DNA of 64,000 nt, taken from NCBI GenBank assembly GCA_010094045.1, contig ML986659.1, positions 111,887-175,886 of the forward strand, given 5' to 3'. The notes beneath the pieces are model-generated. The model worked only from the letters and a program-made list of their open reading frames with translations, searched no databases and had not been told where the DNA came from. This document shows, piece by piece, positions 35,049 to 47,300 of this stretch (positions within the stretch are counted from its first letter, which is position 1; the number at the start of each line of letters is the position of its first letter). The translations under genes were made by a program, and so were the position numbers. This stretch comes from Lojkania enalia. Taxonomy: Eukaryota; Ascomycota; Dothideomycetes; Pleosporales.

Positions 35049-35760
35049 CCGCGTTTGCTGTTTTGGCAGTGAAAGATCACCAGCGCCTATCGCTAATTAC
35101 AAATTCAATTGTTAGCTGAAGATCGTGGAGAATGGAAGACAGAAGCGGCGAACATTGACTAAAACATACGTAGGCACTAAGCCGCCCAGACAGATCCGAC
35201 AGTTTTACGAGAGCTTTCCCTATTAAGCAGGTAAAAATTCTCAGAAAGTATAGTGATAGGTAGTAAAATGTTTTGCGATTAGAGCGATAAGGAGTACATG
35301 AAATTTATCCACGTGGGAGTGCCACGGTGAATTCGTAAATGGCCCTGGGCGACTCTATTTTCCTTCAGTAAGCGATGGATATTACTGGCCACACAGAGAG
35401 TTTTCCTAATTAGACAGGTTAGAATTTGTACATGCTGACTGAGAAGAGCGGACCGTGGCAGAATAGGGTCCATAGATAGATGTTATAGATTCCTTGCTAT
35501 CACTAGCGCCTATGTTGAGTGCTGTTGTCAGGTAGGCTAGAAGTCAAACATCAATTAATTTAGAAGATTAATTTCTTTCATAAAATCCTACACTAACCGA
35601 GCCCGCAATTACCTGTATCAGGCCATTTGGCCTGCTTGAAACCCTTAGCCTTCCTCAACCTAATTAACTTCATAACACACTACACGAATGATCACTAATT
35701 AAGGCAACCTCCATGATGCCAGCCCCGTGAACCCCATACTGCAGTACGGGCCTGTGGACA
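35049..35760. other. Spacer between the two paralogues
   Basis: No gene. A weak direct repeat of about 34 bp occurs: GAGAGCTTTCCCTATTAAGC near 35209 resembles GAGAGTTTTCCTAATTAGAC near 35397. It may be decayed duplicate sequence. Confidence 0.35.
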
Positions 35761-37298
35761 CTACTCCTGAGCAAATAGGCTATCTTCCGACCTTTTCCTC
35801 TTCTGCCGTTCCGCAACAACGGCTTCACAGAGATCGTACCCCCCTGCATCCTTCATTATGCGGAGCTTTTTCTTGCTGGCCGCCACAGCCCGCCCTCCTT
35901 CTTCCACTTTCCGCTTCGCAGACCTGATCCTTGTATCGCCACCTTCGAATGCCTCCTTCAAGATGTTCAATTTATGCCTTTTCTCTGCAGCCTCTGTCTG
36001 CAGCTGATGTATCTTCATATCCAGCTCAACAAGTGCTTTCTCTTGAATACCGATTTCCGATCCTTGAGCCTCAATTTCCTTCTCGTAGTTCTGCACATAT
36101 TTTCGACTAATATGTACTTCTCTTTCAGTTCGTGCGAGAGTCTCTTCCTCTTGGAGAACTTCATTGACACGCACATGAAGAGGTGCCTCTTCAGCGTGTT
36201 CCGGCTCCAAGCGCCTCAACGGCTCAGAATTCGCCGTGTCTGCAGATTCGCGCTGTAGTGAGGATTGAGGACCACCTTCACGAGGTAGGGTCTTGTTTAC
36301 TTCGTCCTGGGTAATCTCAAAGGCCAGCTCATCTTCAACCTCAGCTTCTGATTCACTACTCTCATGTGCGACAGGCCAATGGAGCTTGCGGATATTCCGC
36401 TGGCCTTGAGGTATGCTATCAGAAATCCCGTTGCTCTTCTTGGATGGAGTAGTTCCCAACCCCGGTGTGGCACGCAGCCTTTTGTTTTCTTGACTCAGAT
36501 CTGATGAGCTACCTTCGGCTTGGGAGACGGGACTCATCTGTGGTGCTGACCGGCCATACTTCTGCAAATCGCTCGTTCCTTGGGGCTCGCCCTCTATCAG
36601 ACAATCAGTCTGACGGACTGGAAGCATGGATTGGTCCGTCAAACCATTGGAATTGCTTCCCTCAGTAGCAATGCTGTTTCTAGAAGTCGAGGCCAGGGTG
36701 ATGATATTAGTTCGAGGCAGTTCTGTTTCGGTTGCCAATGCAATGGACTAGGTCCAAGTCAGCTCAATTGCGCAGTCTTGATGATAAGAAAATTGCGTAC
36801 CTCAGGCTCGTATTTATCTTTGATACTTGTAGTGACCTCCTGGACAGCACGTTTGAGAGTTGAGATGAAGTTTCCCGTAACCTCCAAAGGAGAGCCTCTA
36901 GTCAGACCTTTCATAGCGAAACAAGCCCTCACATAGGCGCTCAGCACATTACATCGATACTCAGGTCCAGCGTTTTTCATCCGCATTATACATGCAAACG
37001 GCTCGACGAACTTGGTTGAGGCGTAATCCTCTCTCATTAGCTCCAAACGCTCGCCTTGCACAACGTACCTGAGGGTCTTGTGGCGACCCGGACTTGTGAC
37101 GCAGAAAGCATTGAGGTTTCTCCCGTCACGGGTTCCCAAGAAGAGCTTCAAAGGCCGAGCATCCCGGGAACCGTGACCGGACCCGCAACGAGACCACGAC
37201 AGCAAGTCCAATCCGGGGAGGTCTGAGATATTATGGGACTTCAGGAGATCAATGATAGCGCGGACGTCGGCCGCGGTCTCATCGGGCGCCTCGTTCAT
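35761..37298 (-). CDS. Paralogue 2 of an unrecognised fungal family (494 aa)
   Basis: Two exons, 37298-36801 and 36747-35761, with a 53-nt intron (GTACGC..CTAG, branch-like GCTGAC). They join DKYEPE to SIALATETELPR in frame. The N-terminal domain shares with the neighbour the motif LSAYVRACFAMKGLTRGSP (about 119-137) and, before it, the helix DVRAIIDLLKSHNISDLPG. The middle is acidic and Ser/Gln-rich (SSESEAEVEDELAFE). Residues about 365-450 form a strong coiled coil (REVHISRKYVQNYEKEIEAQ, ELDMKIHQLQTEAAEKRHK), then a basic stretch (RIRSAKRKVEEGGR, ASKKKLRI). Same order of parts as the 445-residue gene 0.86 kb away, but sequences outside the motif have diverged strongly, so the duplication is old or fast-evolving. 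Function unknown. Confidence 0.75.
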
Positions 37299-38317
37299 GG
37301 TAACTTTGTTATCAGGAGAGTCAAACTTGGAAGGTTGTGCGATAGAAAAGGTCAGAGACCAAGAGTCATGGACTGGTAATTCCTGACTGTGATTGCACCA
37401 ACCTTATTAGCACGTTTGCACCTTCCGGCGCGCCGACAACAGGAAGCCGTTGTTGTTAGAAACTGTGGGGAAGAACTACTACAAGGCAATAGGCGGTGTA
37501 TCTGTTGCTTTCAGATTTCAGTACGTTCGCATTTGGTAATAGTTTGCACGGCGTTATAAAGTATCTGAGTGAGACACGAACGTAAGCAGAAATGGCCGTA
37601 CCACTTGTTCTGGGACATAAGCTACGCTGTGTATCTCTGTTCCCACAGAACATATCAACAGCTGTGCTAGCCACACCGCTCCCTCATATTGACCTCACCG
37701 TACAACACCCTACAGTCATTGACGCCAAATATCCCAATCGCTGGACACCGCTAGATTCCCTGCAGGAGCGTTTTGCAGCGTTTTGGGCAGCCTCGTTCAC
37801 GCTTACCACGCTTTCAAAGAGGTAGTCGCCAACTAACGTCCACTCCGATCACTCCAAAAACCGTCATGGCCCCTCCCTCCATCCCTCCTATCTCCATACC
37901 ATCCCACTACGCACAGAACGACTTACATAGAACGTAATGCACTTAATCAATACCTATCAAATTGCTACAAAACAGAAAACCAATTTCTACAATTTCTGTC
38001 CTAAAAACAAATAATACCAAATAAAAGAAATGGGTATAATTTACCACATACGCTACTGCCACCAGATACATTCTCAATCAATACTAGGAAAAAAAGAGTA
38101 GCCCAGTCCGCCAGAATCATGCCACCGTCCTCCAAGAAAACGCCTTCCCTAGCTCATCAGATTTCTCGAAGAGATCAATGAGAAAAAAGGCGAAGTATTC
38201 TATAACATATTAAAAACAAAAGAGAGGTAAAGCGATGTGCCCTATGTGTTGCAGGGGCCGTAATAGGTGTTCATACGCACTTCATAATAAGTCTTCCCCA
38301 TACATTCTACCTTACGT
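37299..38317. other. Intergenic between paralogue 2 and dynein 3' end
   Basis: Holds the promoter side of paralogue 2 and the 3' flank of dynein. A plus-strand ORF at 37592-37825 has no motif and is not called. This is the transition from the repeat-rich to the gene-dense part of the window. Confidence 0.4.
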
Positions 38318-41300
38318 CTAGCCCTCCGTCTCCGCCAACTGCTCGCCTTCATTCAGCATCTCCATAATCAGCTTTAGATTTTCCACCATCTCCTTCGCCT
38401 GTCCCACAAGCAGTAGCTTCTCTGCGTTCGCGGGCAAGCCCAGGTATGTTGGGGGCTCACGTTCCGGCAAATCATTGACCCAGCTCATGAAATCTTTCCA
38501 GCCTGTAGAACTAGGAAGCTTCAGACCCTCACCCTGCTCTGTGTCCTTGACGATCTTGAAGTTGTCTTCAAATGCAATGGGAGTCAGGCAGTTCTCGACG
38601 AGAGAGCTCAAGGCACGGAAGTCGGAGTCATCATCGACTTTGCCGCCATACATCTCGGTGATAAGGATACGCAACATATCCCAGGGAATATTCTTGGGCG
38701 CGACGTTAGTACGGCCGATGGCGACGGAATCGATCCAGGTATCAATTATGAAGCTACAGCACTCGTACTAGATAATAATCAGCAGGCGAATGGCGTTGAT
38801 GCATTGAAGAACTTACATCGCTGTCATTGAACTCCCAGAAACCTTTCCAGCCCAAGGCAGGTGCATATCGCAATCGTTCTTGAACCACCGCATGGAAGAA
38901 GGACAACAAGAGATAGATTCGGGCTTTCTCAACTGGCGGCTTGGTGGCCCTCTCTGCCAAAGACGACAAAGAGTCTTTCATGTTAGCGCGGATACCTGCC
39001 GGTTGCTCATAGGAGAGAATTCGGGATGCACGAAGGAGGTTGACTGGGATCTTCGGACTGGACTCCATAGACAGGAAGAGGCGGAAGTCGGGGTTCGGCT
39101 TGAGCGCTTCTAGTCTCTTCTCTAGAGATTGAAGCCATTGGGGAGCCAAGTGGACGTTCTTGACAAGAACCCAATTGCCGGTTGTGGCAGCGTTGCTAAT
39201 GGCTTTGTCTGCACTGGCCACACCTTCATTGGAACCCATAGCAATGTTCGTGCAGGTGGCTCGCTCCCTCTCAACAAGGTTATCGACTTTATAACTTGCG
39301 TCAAATCCAGGGCTTGAGCTCAGAGCGACAGGGGTTACTGCTGTAACTTGTTTAACAATCTCGCTCAGATCACCACTTGCATCCAAAATGCCTTTGCCGA
39401 ATACTTCGGCAACGAAGCTCTCAACGGCGGGTACAAACCGATCGACGCGGAACAACTTGACGAGAATGATGGATCGGAGGTGCTGATCAAACTTGTGGGT
39501 ACCAGCTGGCCAAGCCTGGGGAACGTGGCGTTCGGCAAGCTCGTCAATGAGGAAAGCGTCCCACGCAGCAGCATCTACATTCTCAAGCTCGCCCTTGAAG
39601 ATTGGGAGCGTGGCAGCAAGAGCCATGGCCTCTTCCTTGCGATCAGGCTGTGTGGATACGTCAATCGCTAGCAAGTCTTCATCTAAGATTCTGTCGATGA
39701 GATCTTTATCCATCTTATATGGAGCCGCCTGTACGAGGAGCATAGCAAAAGTAACACGGTCCTTCTGGAGAAGCGAGAGCGAGGTGCGGCGGTAAGTATC
39801 AACGAATAGCTCAGTAAGAATCTGATCAATGCGAGCTGCATGGCCACTGACCCCCGAATTCTTGACCTTTCGTAGTACAGCCTCGAATATCTGGGTGAAG
39901 TACTGAAGCGAAAACTGGTAGAAGTGGTTGAGATGATGCAATTGCTCGAGGACAGCAAAGATAGCTGAGCAAGAGCGAGCAATGACTATGTATTCCTTGG
40001 TTATGTTGTCGACCTCCGTCATAACGCCGGCAGTTTCCGCGACCTTGGCCGAAATCTCAGCAGCTTCCTTCTTCAAGGTCTCCAGAGTCTCTATGACCCG
40101 ATCATCATCGAGAATATTCCCGCGTGACTCGTTGAGGGCCTGTAGCAGGCGTTTCTCAAGTTGCCGAAGGTGCACACTGAATTCTCCTTGCATCTTGATA
40201 AGGTTGGATCGTCGTTCGTCAACATCAGGCCGTTCGGACTTGAGAACTTCGTTGAGAGTCTGGGTTTGCAAGCTGCTCTGGGTGACCGTGAAATTGACAA
40301 AGGTGGTTCTACTACAGATATCAGGAGCAAAGTTCGCTGAGGGGTCGCGAGTGGACAGGTATAGTTTAAAGGCAGGTGAGAAGTCGATTTCTTGTTTTCC
40401 AAGTTGGATAAGCACACGGCCACCAGTCTTTTGGTACTCTTTGTTCAGAACATGATTGAGAATAGGGTCCAGATGTTCAGCATCCTGGATCAATATAGGA
40501 TTGCCAAAACGGAGTGAACTCTCCAGTTGCTTGGTAAATGAATCATCCAGGAAGCTTGTGACAGTCAAACGTCGGTCCTTATTTTCGTTCTGCAAGAACT
40601 CAGCAGTTCTCCCAGAAGGATCAATTATCAACGGGTATCGGTTGAACCTCTTGAGGACAATGGCGTTTTCCGTACACAGATCATCGACCGGCAGACCGTT
40701 ATGCTGCCAAGTGAGTCGCTCATCGGCAGTGGAGAGGTACTCCGTGATCGGATTGGGCGTCTTATAGGTGATGCCGGAGAGGGAAAGGTGATGTAGCCAG
40801 TCCTCAATCATGATCTTCCTGTATTGCTGATCATAATAGCCTCCATAAGCAGTGAAGGCCGCCGCAACAAGAACGTCTCCGACAATGGTATCAATCTGAG
40901 AGTCGAACGATTTGCTGCTCTCCTCCCAACGCTGTCGCTCCGAAGACAAACTATCGAGAAGGCGCACACTTCGATTAACCTTAAATTCGACAGTGGACAT
41001 CTCAGACTTGATGGCCTGGGTCTCGCTGATCAACGCTGCATATTCAATCTTGTACTGCGCAATACTGTCCTCCAAATTTTTGATCAAAATCTCCGTTTCC
41101 TTCGCTTGGTCCTTCGTAGCCTGTGCATCCGCCTCTAGCTGGTCAACTTCAGCACGAAGAGGACCAACACGGTCCAGGATATCGGAGAAATGAACTTGAG
41201 CAGTGACCCATTGCACCAAAGGACCACAGGCCTTCGAGGCTCGGTTGACTTTCTCGAACGTAAAGTCTTCCTTGCAAAGATATTCGTTCTGCATTTTCTT

Positions 41301-44300
41301 CCGAAGACTGGCGGTCATCTGTTTCTCGTTGTCGTATTGGACGATGCTGGCGATGAAGTCGTCGCGTCGAACAATCGACACGATTGTTTTCCAATCGTTG
41401 TTGACCCTATGACCAAGCAGAGTGCAGACCGCTTCAAGAGCTAGCTTGACACCTGCTGGAGGATTACCCATGGATCGGACTTCGGTAAGATGCTGGCGCT
41501 TGATGTTCTGAACGCTCTTCTGTGCTTCAAGGACAGCCGGCTCTGCAGCTGCCAAATCGTTCATTACTGTTTCCCGCCGAGACGCAATTTCTTTGTCGGC
41601 CTTTGCAAGCTCTTCCTGGATCTTTAGTGAGCCTTGCTTCTTTTGTTCCGCTTCTCCCTGATCTGCAAGCATTCGCCGCAACTTCTCATTGGCCTCTGCT
41701 TCTTTCTTCTCTAGCCGTCTCTGCTTCTCCGTGAGGCTCACACGTAAATCCCTAACCTTGTCCACAGTTTCTCGCAACTTCTCCAAGCCGACATTAAGAT
41801 GACGTTGCTGCTCCTCCAGATCCTCGCGTTTCTCAGTATAGAGCTTGACATACTGTGCTACGAAGTCCAAGAAATGTCGAGGGGTAAGGTATGTCGTTTT
41901 GTTCTGCTGTTTTTGCAGCCTCTTGTTGTAGTGTTGAAGCGAATGATGAACGTACACCATTGCATTGATAACAGCCTCACGGTGGGAGGGAGGAAGGTTG
42001 AGACCGCGGTAAGCAACAGGAATGCTATCAGGAGCAGTGAAGTTCGGCCTATCCAAATCAACTGCCTGAGTGAACTCGGACCCAACCTGGTATAATGCTT
42101 GATCGGACCAGTCGCCCATCCAGTTGAGCACACAACGATTGAATAAAGCGGGGCTGGTGGCGGCTTTTGATGAAAGTCCTTCCTCTGGTGGATTCATGGT
42201 GAACACAACGTGGAGGTTCTTTACGATCTGACCAGTGAACCATTTATACAGCTCTTCCTGGGAATCAAGTATAGTGCCCTGTCGCTGAGCTCCTTCTTTG
42301 ATTGCGGTCATCAATGAAGCATACTCGTCGCCTTCAAATAGACCAGGGACTTCTGCGTTAGCAAGAAGGGTGTTCATCCGCTCAAGGAATCCAGAGTCAA
42401 GAACGTTGGACTCATCCATAATGAAACAAATCTTCTCGCCCTTGCAACCGCAACGTCGAAGGACATTCCGTAGGTCCTCATCAAAGTCCTCGCTAGAGTA
42501 TTTGCCATGAACTTTGATTTGATAGACCTTCAGACCGTTCATCCAAGCGACGAACCGGGACAGGGTCGTTTTTCCGCTACCACTAACACCGATCAAGATG
42601 AGATGGCCTTGTGGCTGACGGAAGACTCGATCGATGCGGAGTACGTGTTCGAGGACGTCGTTGAAGAGAATTAAGGGAACATCCACCTCTTCTTCGCAGA
42701 AAGTTTTCAGGCGTGCCTTCACGAAGTCTCGGAGTTGGTCTCGCTCAACTGGTACATAGTTCTTCGAGAGCCAGTTGGAGAATAGGATTGGGCCACCAAG
42801 CGCTTTCTCCTCATCGATGGTAGGGAAATGCTCGAGAGCGACGCGGTGGACGCATTCCTCAGTCCACTTCCGCTCCTCTTCGGCGATAAGACGATCTTGG
42901 AAAAGACGCAGAGCTTCGTGGGCCCAGATCCTGACGAGACCTTCCACTGGCAGTGTCTCCAAGGGCCGAAGCGCTTCATAAACACCCCGTACCCAACGGG
43001 TCAGCTCACGAGGAGAGTAGACATAATGTGGCTGAATATCTGGTGTAAACTTCCTCTGCGATTCTAAGTAGAGCTGCACCATTGCTTTGGTCAAGGCATC
43101 GGAGTAGCCACGTAACGTAGGAATGATCTTCAGTACCGCGTTGTTGAATGTACCGTAAATCTGAAGAAGTGATTGTTCTCCGGGATAATCAACCATGATT
43201 AATGGAGCGTGACGCAAGAAGCGGAGCGCCATGGGCGTACGACCAGCATCGGTGGGAGGATTACATGCTCCAACAAATTGAATACGGTCAAGCGTCACCC
43301 ATGTCTTGTCCGAGGTTCTCCAGAACCCGTTCTGCTCAACAAGCTGCCTTAGGAAGGATATTGCGCGCTGGGTGCCATATTTGTCAGGAGCCGGCAAGTT
43401 AATCTCATCACAGAAGATGACGAGCCACCGGCCAATCTGGGTAGGCGTGAGTTGAACACCATTGAGAGTCTTCTTGTACTCGCAATATTGTTCGAAGGTC
43501 TTAATCAGTAGATCGGGGGTAGTAGCGCTTGAAAAGTTGAGACCAACAACTTCCATGTTTGGAAGCTTTCGGAGTGCACTGAAGAGCGTCATAGTCTTAC
43601 CGGAGCCGGGGGGACCGCACAGTAGAAGAGGCTTATGCTCAGCCAGCCATGAGTAGAGGACGTCTTCATGACGAACTGTATCAAGGGTGGGAATAACCAC
43701 TTCGGTTTGTATAATAGAGTGTGTATTCACCTCCACATTCGGAACCTCGCTCTGCCAAAGAATCCACTCAGATTTATCCGGCCTAACGTCGAAGTCGATG
43801 AGCGAAGTTGCCTCCGTCAAGGGAGGAAGCTCCACATCCGTAAGACCAGCGATAAGATCACCGAACTGCTTGCGCTCCGTGAGAGGGCAGTCACCGACAA
43901 GAGCCCAGACAATAGCAATGAGGAGCTTCTTGGAGAGATAGGCTTCCATCTGAGTATCTTCAAGAGGGAAATCCTGGTGCTGAACATTGTACTCCAGGAC
44001 ATTGCGGCAAGCTTTGTTGAGCAGTGAGAACAGAGTGTTTAAGGAGCGGATCTCCGTGTACTCCATAATGTGATTGAACTTCTTAGCCATGCTGAGTGCC
44101 TTTTCAATAAACTTATCCTGTTTCAGCTTGATCTGCAGGAATTCAGCGACGAGACGCTGAACATCAAGGGTCTTCTGAGACATCTGGCCTGGGGCAACGG
44201 AGTCATCTTCGATATCATCGAAGGGCACAGTCTTCAGGTTCTCAATGTAGTTGGAAATGATCATGTCAATCTCCACAGTGTCGTCGCTGAACCACACCAT

Positions 44301-47300
44301 ACCACAACGACTGACAGTGGCAAGTGTGGCGTACTTGAGCGTCTCGACTTCGAACATAATTCGGACGTTCGGGGGAAGATTAAGACGTTCGCCATTTGGT
44401 AACGTGAGCAGCTTATTATCGTCGAGAACGCTGTTCAAGTTTTCAACCCATTCAGGATCTACGTCGCCATCAAAGACAATCCAATGTCGCTTGCTATCTT
44501 CTCCACGAAGGTTATCGACAATCTTTCGAAGGATACTAGTAAAGAGGCCGTCAGTCCACTCGCGTGTTGTGCTATCGAGACTCCCATAAAGGCTTTCCTT
44601 GGACATGACTTTGGGGTCAATGACATGACATACACCCTCAACGCCTTCCACATTCTGAAGTGCCGCCAGCAATGTCTTCCAAGAAGCGGATTTACCGGAG
44701 CCAGAAGATCCCACCATCATAACACCGTGGTGGAGATTTTGAATTTGATAAAGTTGGAGAACCTTCGTCATCCAGGCATCGCTGACTACAAATTTAGATT
44801 CCTCAGCTGATTTGCAAATGGCTTCCTGGAGCTTGTCGAGCGGCGCCGGAACGTATTCAACGCCAGGGAAAGTTTCGCCTTCGATCGTCTTCATGATTTC
44901 AGCATCGGAGCGAATCAGTTTGGGCGAAATGGTCTCGCGCAAACTCTGAACAATGATTTGAGGTTCCATTATCTCCTCATCGGAAGACTGTGATACTTGC
45001 GAAGCGATGCGAGCGCGCTTCAGCCCGCCTGAGCTGACAAGTACACTCTTCAAGGCACGAAGACCGAAGTCGTAATGTGCCTGCTTGGATAGGTTAATTG
45101 AGCATTTGTCAAAAAAGGGAACAACCTGAGTAGACAGTTCTTTTGCGCGGGAGAAACCCTGGGAGTAAAGCATGACTTCGGCAATAAGCTCCTTATCCGG
45201 CTTGGACATGGCTACGCTTCGGAATAGCTTCTTTAAATTGTCAGGCAGATTAGAGCGTCCTGCATAACCAGGATTCATGGTAATGAAGATGCCAGTGTTT
45301 CCGTTAACCTTAAGCTGGCGACCAATCAACTCAATCTGCGACTTATCGTCTTCCGCGCCTCTCCTAAGGCCAAGCTGGATATTTTGAACTTGTTGGGAAA
45401 CGGCTGAAAGGATACGCTCTTCGAGACGATTGAACTCGTCAAAGCAACCCCAGGCACCGACTTGGCAGATACCAAGGAAGATACGTCCCATAGCTTGGAA
45501 GTCAAACGTATCATCACAGCAAAACACCAGCGTAAAGCGACCAAGCTGCACACCCAGAGCCTTGACCGATTCTGTCTTTCCTGTTCCGGCAGGACCATAT
45601 GGAGAGCCGCCAAGCCTTTGGCATAGGGCTTGTGTAAGGGTGAGGAAGCAGCGGTCTGTGAGTGGAGTACGTACAAGACGTTCTGCGACACCCAGATATT
45701 CGAAGCCATAGTCCAGAACAGCATTCGCCATCTTGACCTTGAGTCGCTGAAGCAGGTCTTTGTCCGGTTCATACACATAACGCATCGAAAGCAGCCAAGT
45801 ATGGTTTGTGGGCGAACGTGCTCCGATTTTCTGGAGTTTGTGTATGACATCGCGCTGGTGGACGAATTCCGTGATCAGGTGCTCACATTTCCTCCGTTGG
45901 ATCGCATCGAGGTCGCCCAGAACCGCGCTAGCGAGCAGTTTTAGAATATTTACCTGCTTCTCATACAGTTGCGGTAGAGTCACTCCCTCCTCAACTAGGC
46001 ATTTTTCTACCGCATATGTCCAAGCGACTTGAGTTCCGAGTACGACAACTTGCGCGGGATACTTAGTGATATAAGCATTGAAAGTATCGGGATCCATTGC
46101 ATCCGCAGCCATCAGCTCTTCAAACTCCTGGAAGGCCTCAATGGTCAATTCCGCTAGTGTTGTCTTCATGTTGAACTCAAGTGCTCCTAGCCATTCATTG
46201 ATCCTCGGAGTCTTGACCAGAGAGATCTCTTTTCGAAGCATAACCTCCTCGCCTTCCTTCGAAGTGAAACCTAAAATGGTCGAGTTCTCATCGGTAACAA
46301 GCCCAGAGATTCCAGCAAACATCTTTCTCAGATGCTTAGCAATGCGGAGCGTGTCGTTACTATTGCCAATGATTTCGAGAAGGTCTTCGTCACCGACAAA
46401 GTAGAATCGGGGGAACGATACACGCTCACGCTCGAGGTATTCTCCTAAAGCTTTCTGGATCTTGTTCAAAAGTTCCGCAAGGCGCTCCAGTGATTTCTGG
46501 ACACCAGATATGTTGAGAACTTCGAGGACGAACGGTTGCCGGGATACCTTCTTCATGACAGACAAGAATTCAGAGTTGATGTTTTGGAAACGGGATGACT
46601 CCATGGGAAGGAGATGCTTGATGTCGGCATTGCCAGTGAAGACACCTTCGAGGTAAACCCATTGACGTTGGACATCAATCCAGACGTCGAAGAGGACATG
46701 GACGCGGTTCAGCTTCTCTTCCCAAGCGGAGGCATCTTCCTCGAATTCCTTATAATAAGGAGAGTGTCTCATCGCCTGTAATGAGTTCAGATTCTCGCTA
46801 CATTTCGCAAAGAGCTCATCCCAGCCACGAATGAGACGGCACTTGTTTTGGTAGTTGACGAGCTCCAGAGCGTAATTTTGCCAGGTCTCCTTGACTTGTT
46901 TCAAGAACTCCTCGAGAGCCATTTCTCCAACAGCCTGGGTAATGACATCTCGGATGATCTTTTCGCTAGGGCCAAGTTGCAGGTCCCAGACATCACCAAG
47001 TGTCATGGAGATTGCCGAATATCGCTTGTGAGGCTTCAGTTGCTTGAAAATTCTAGCCCAATGTCGTTCGCGAACTGCATCTGAACGGAGCTCGGAGAGG
47101 AGAGAATTGACCCTAAGCAGCTGCTTCAGAGTATTTTGCACATACTCAAAAGCTGCGTATTGTCGCATTCGACTCGGCATATCCTTCGTCATCTTCAGAA
47201 GGTTATCGAGGTTCGATCGCAGTTTGCGAGGCTGAATGCTACTCCACAATGTGTCCTTGAGGTCATCGATGCTATTCCAGATCGTGGCCAAAGACGCCCA

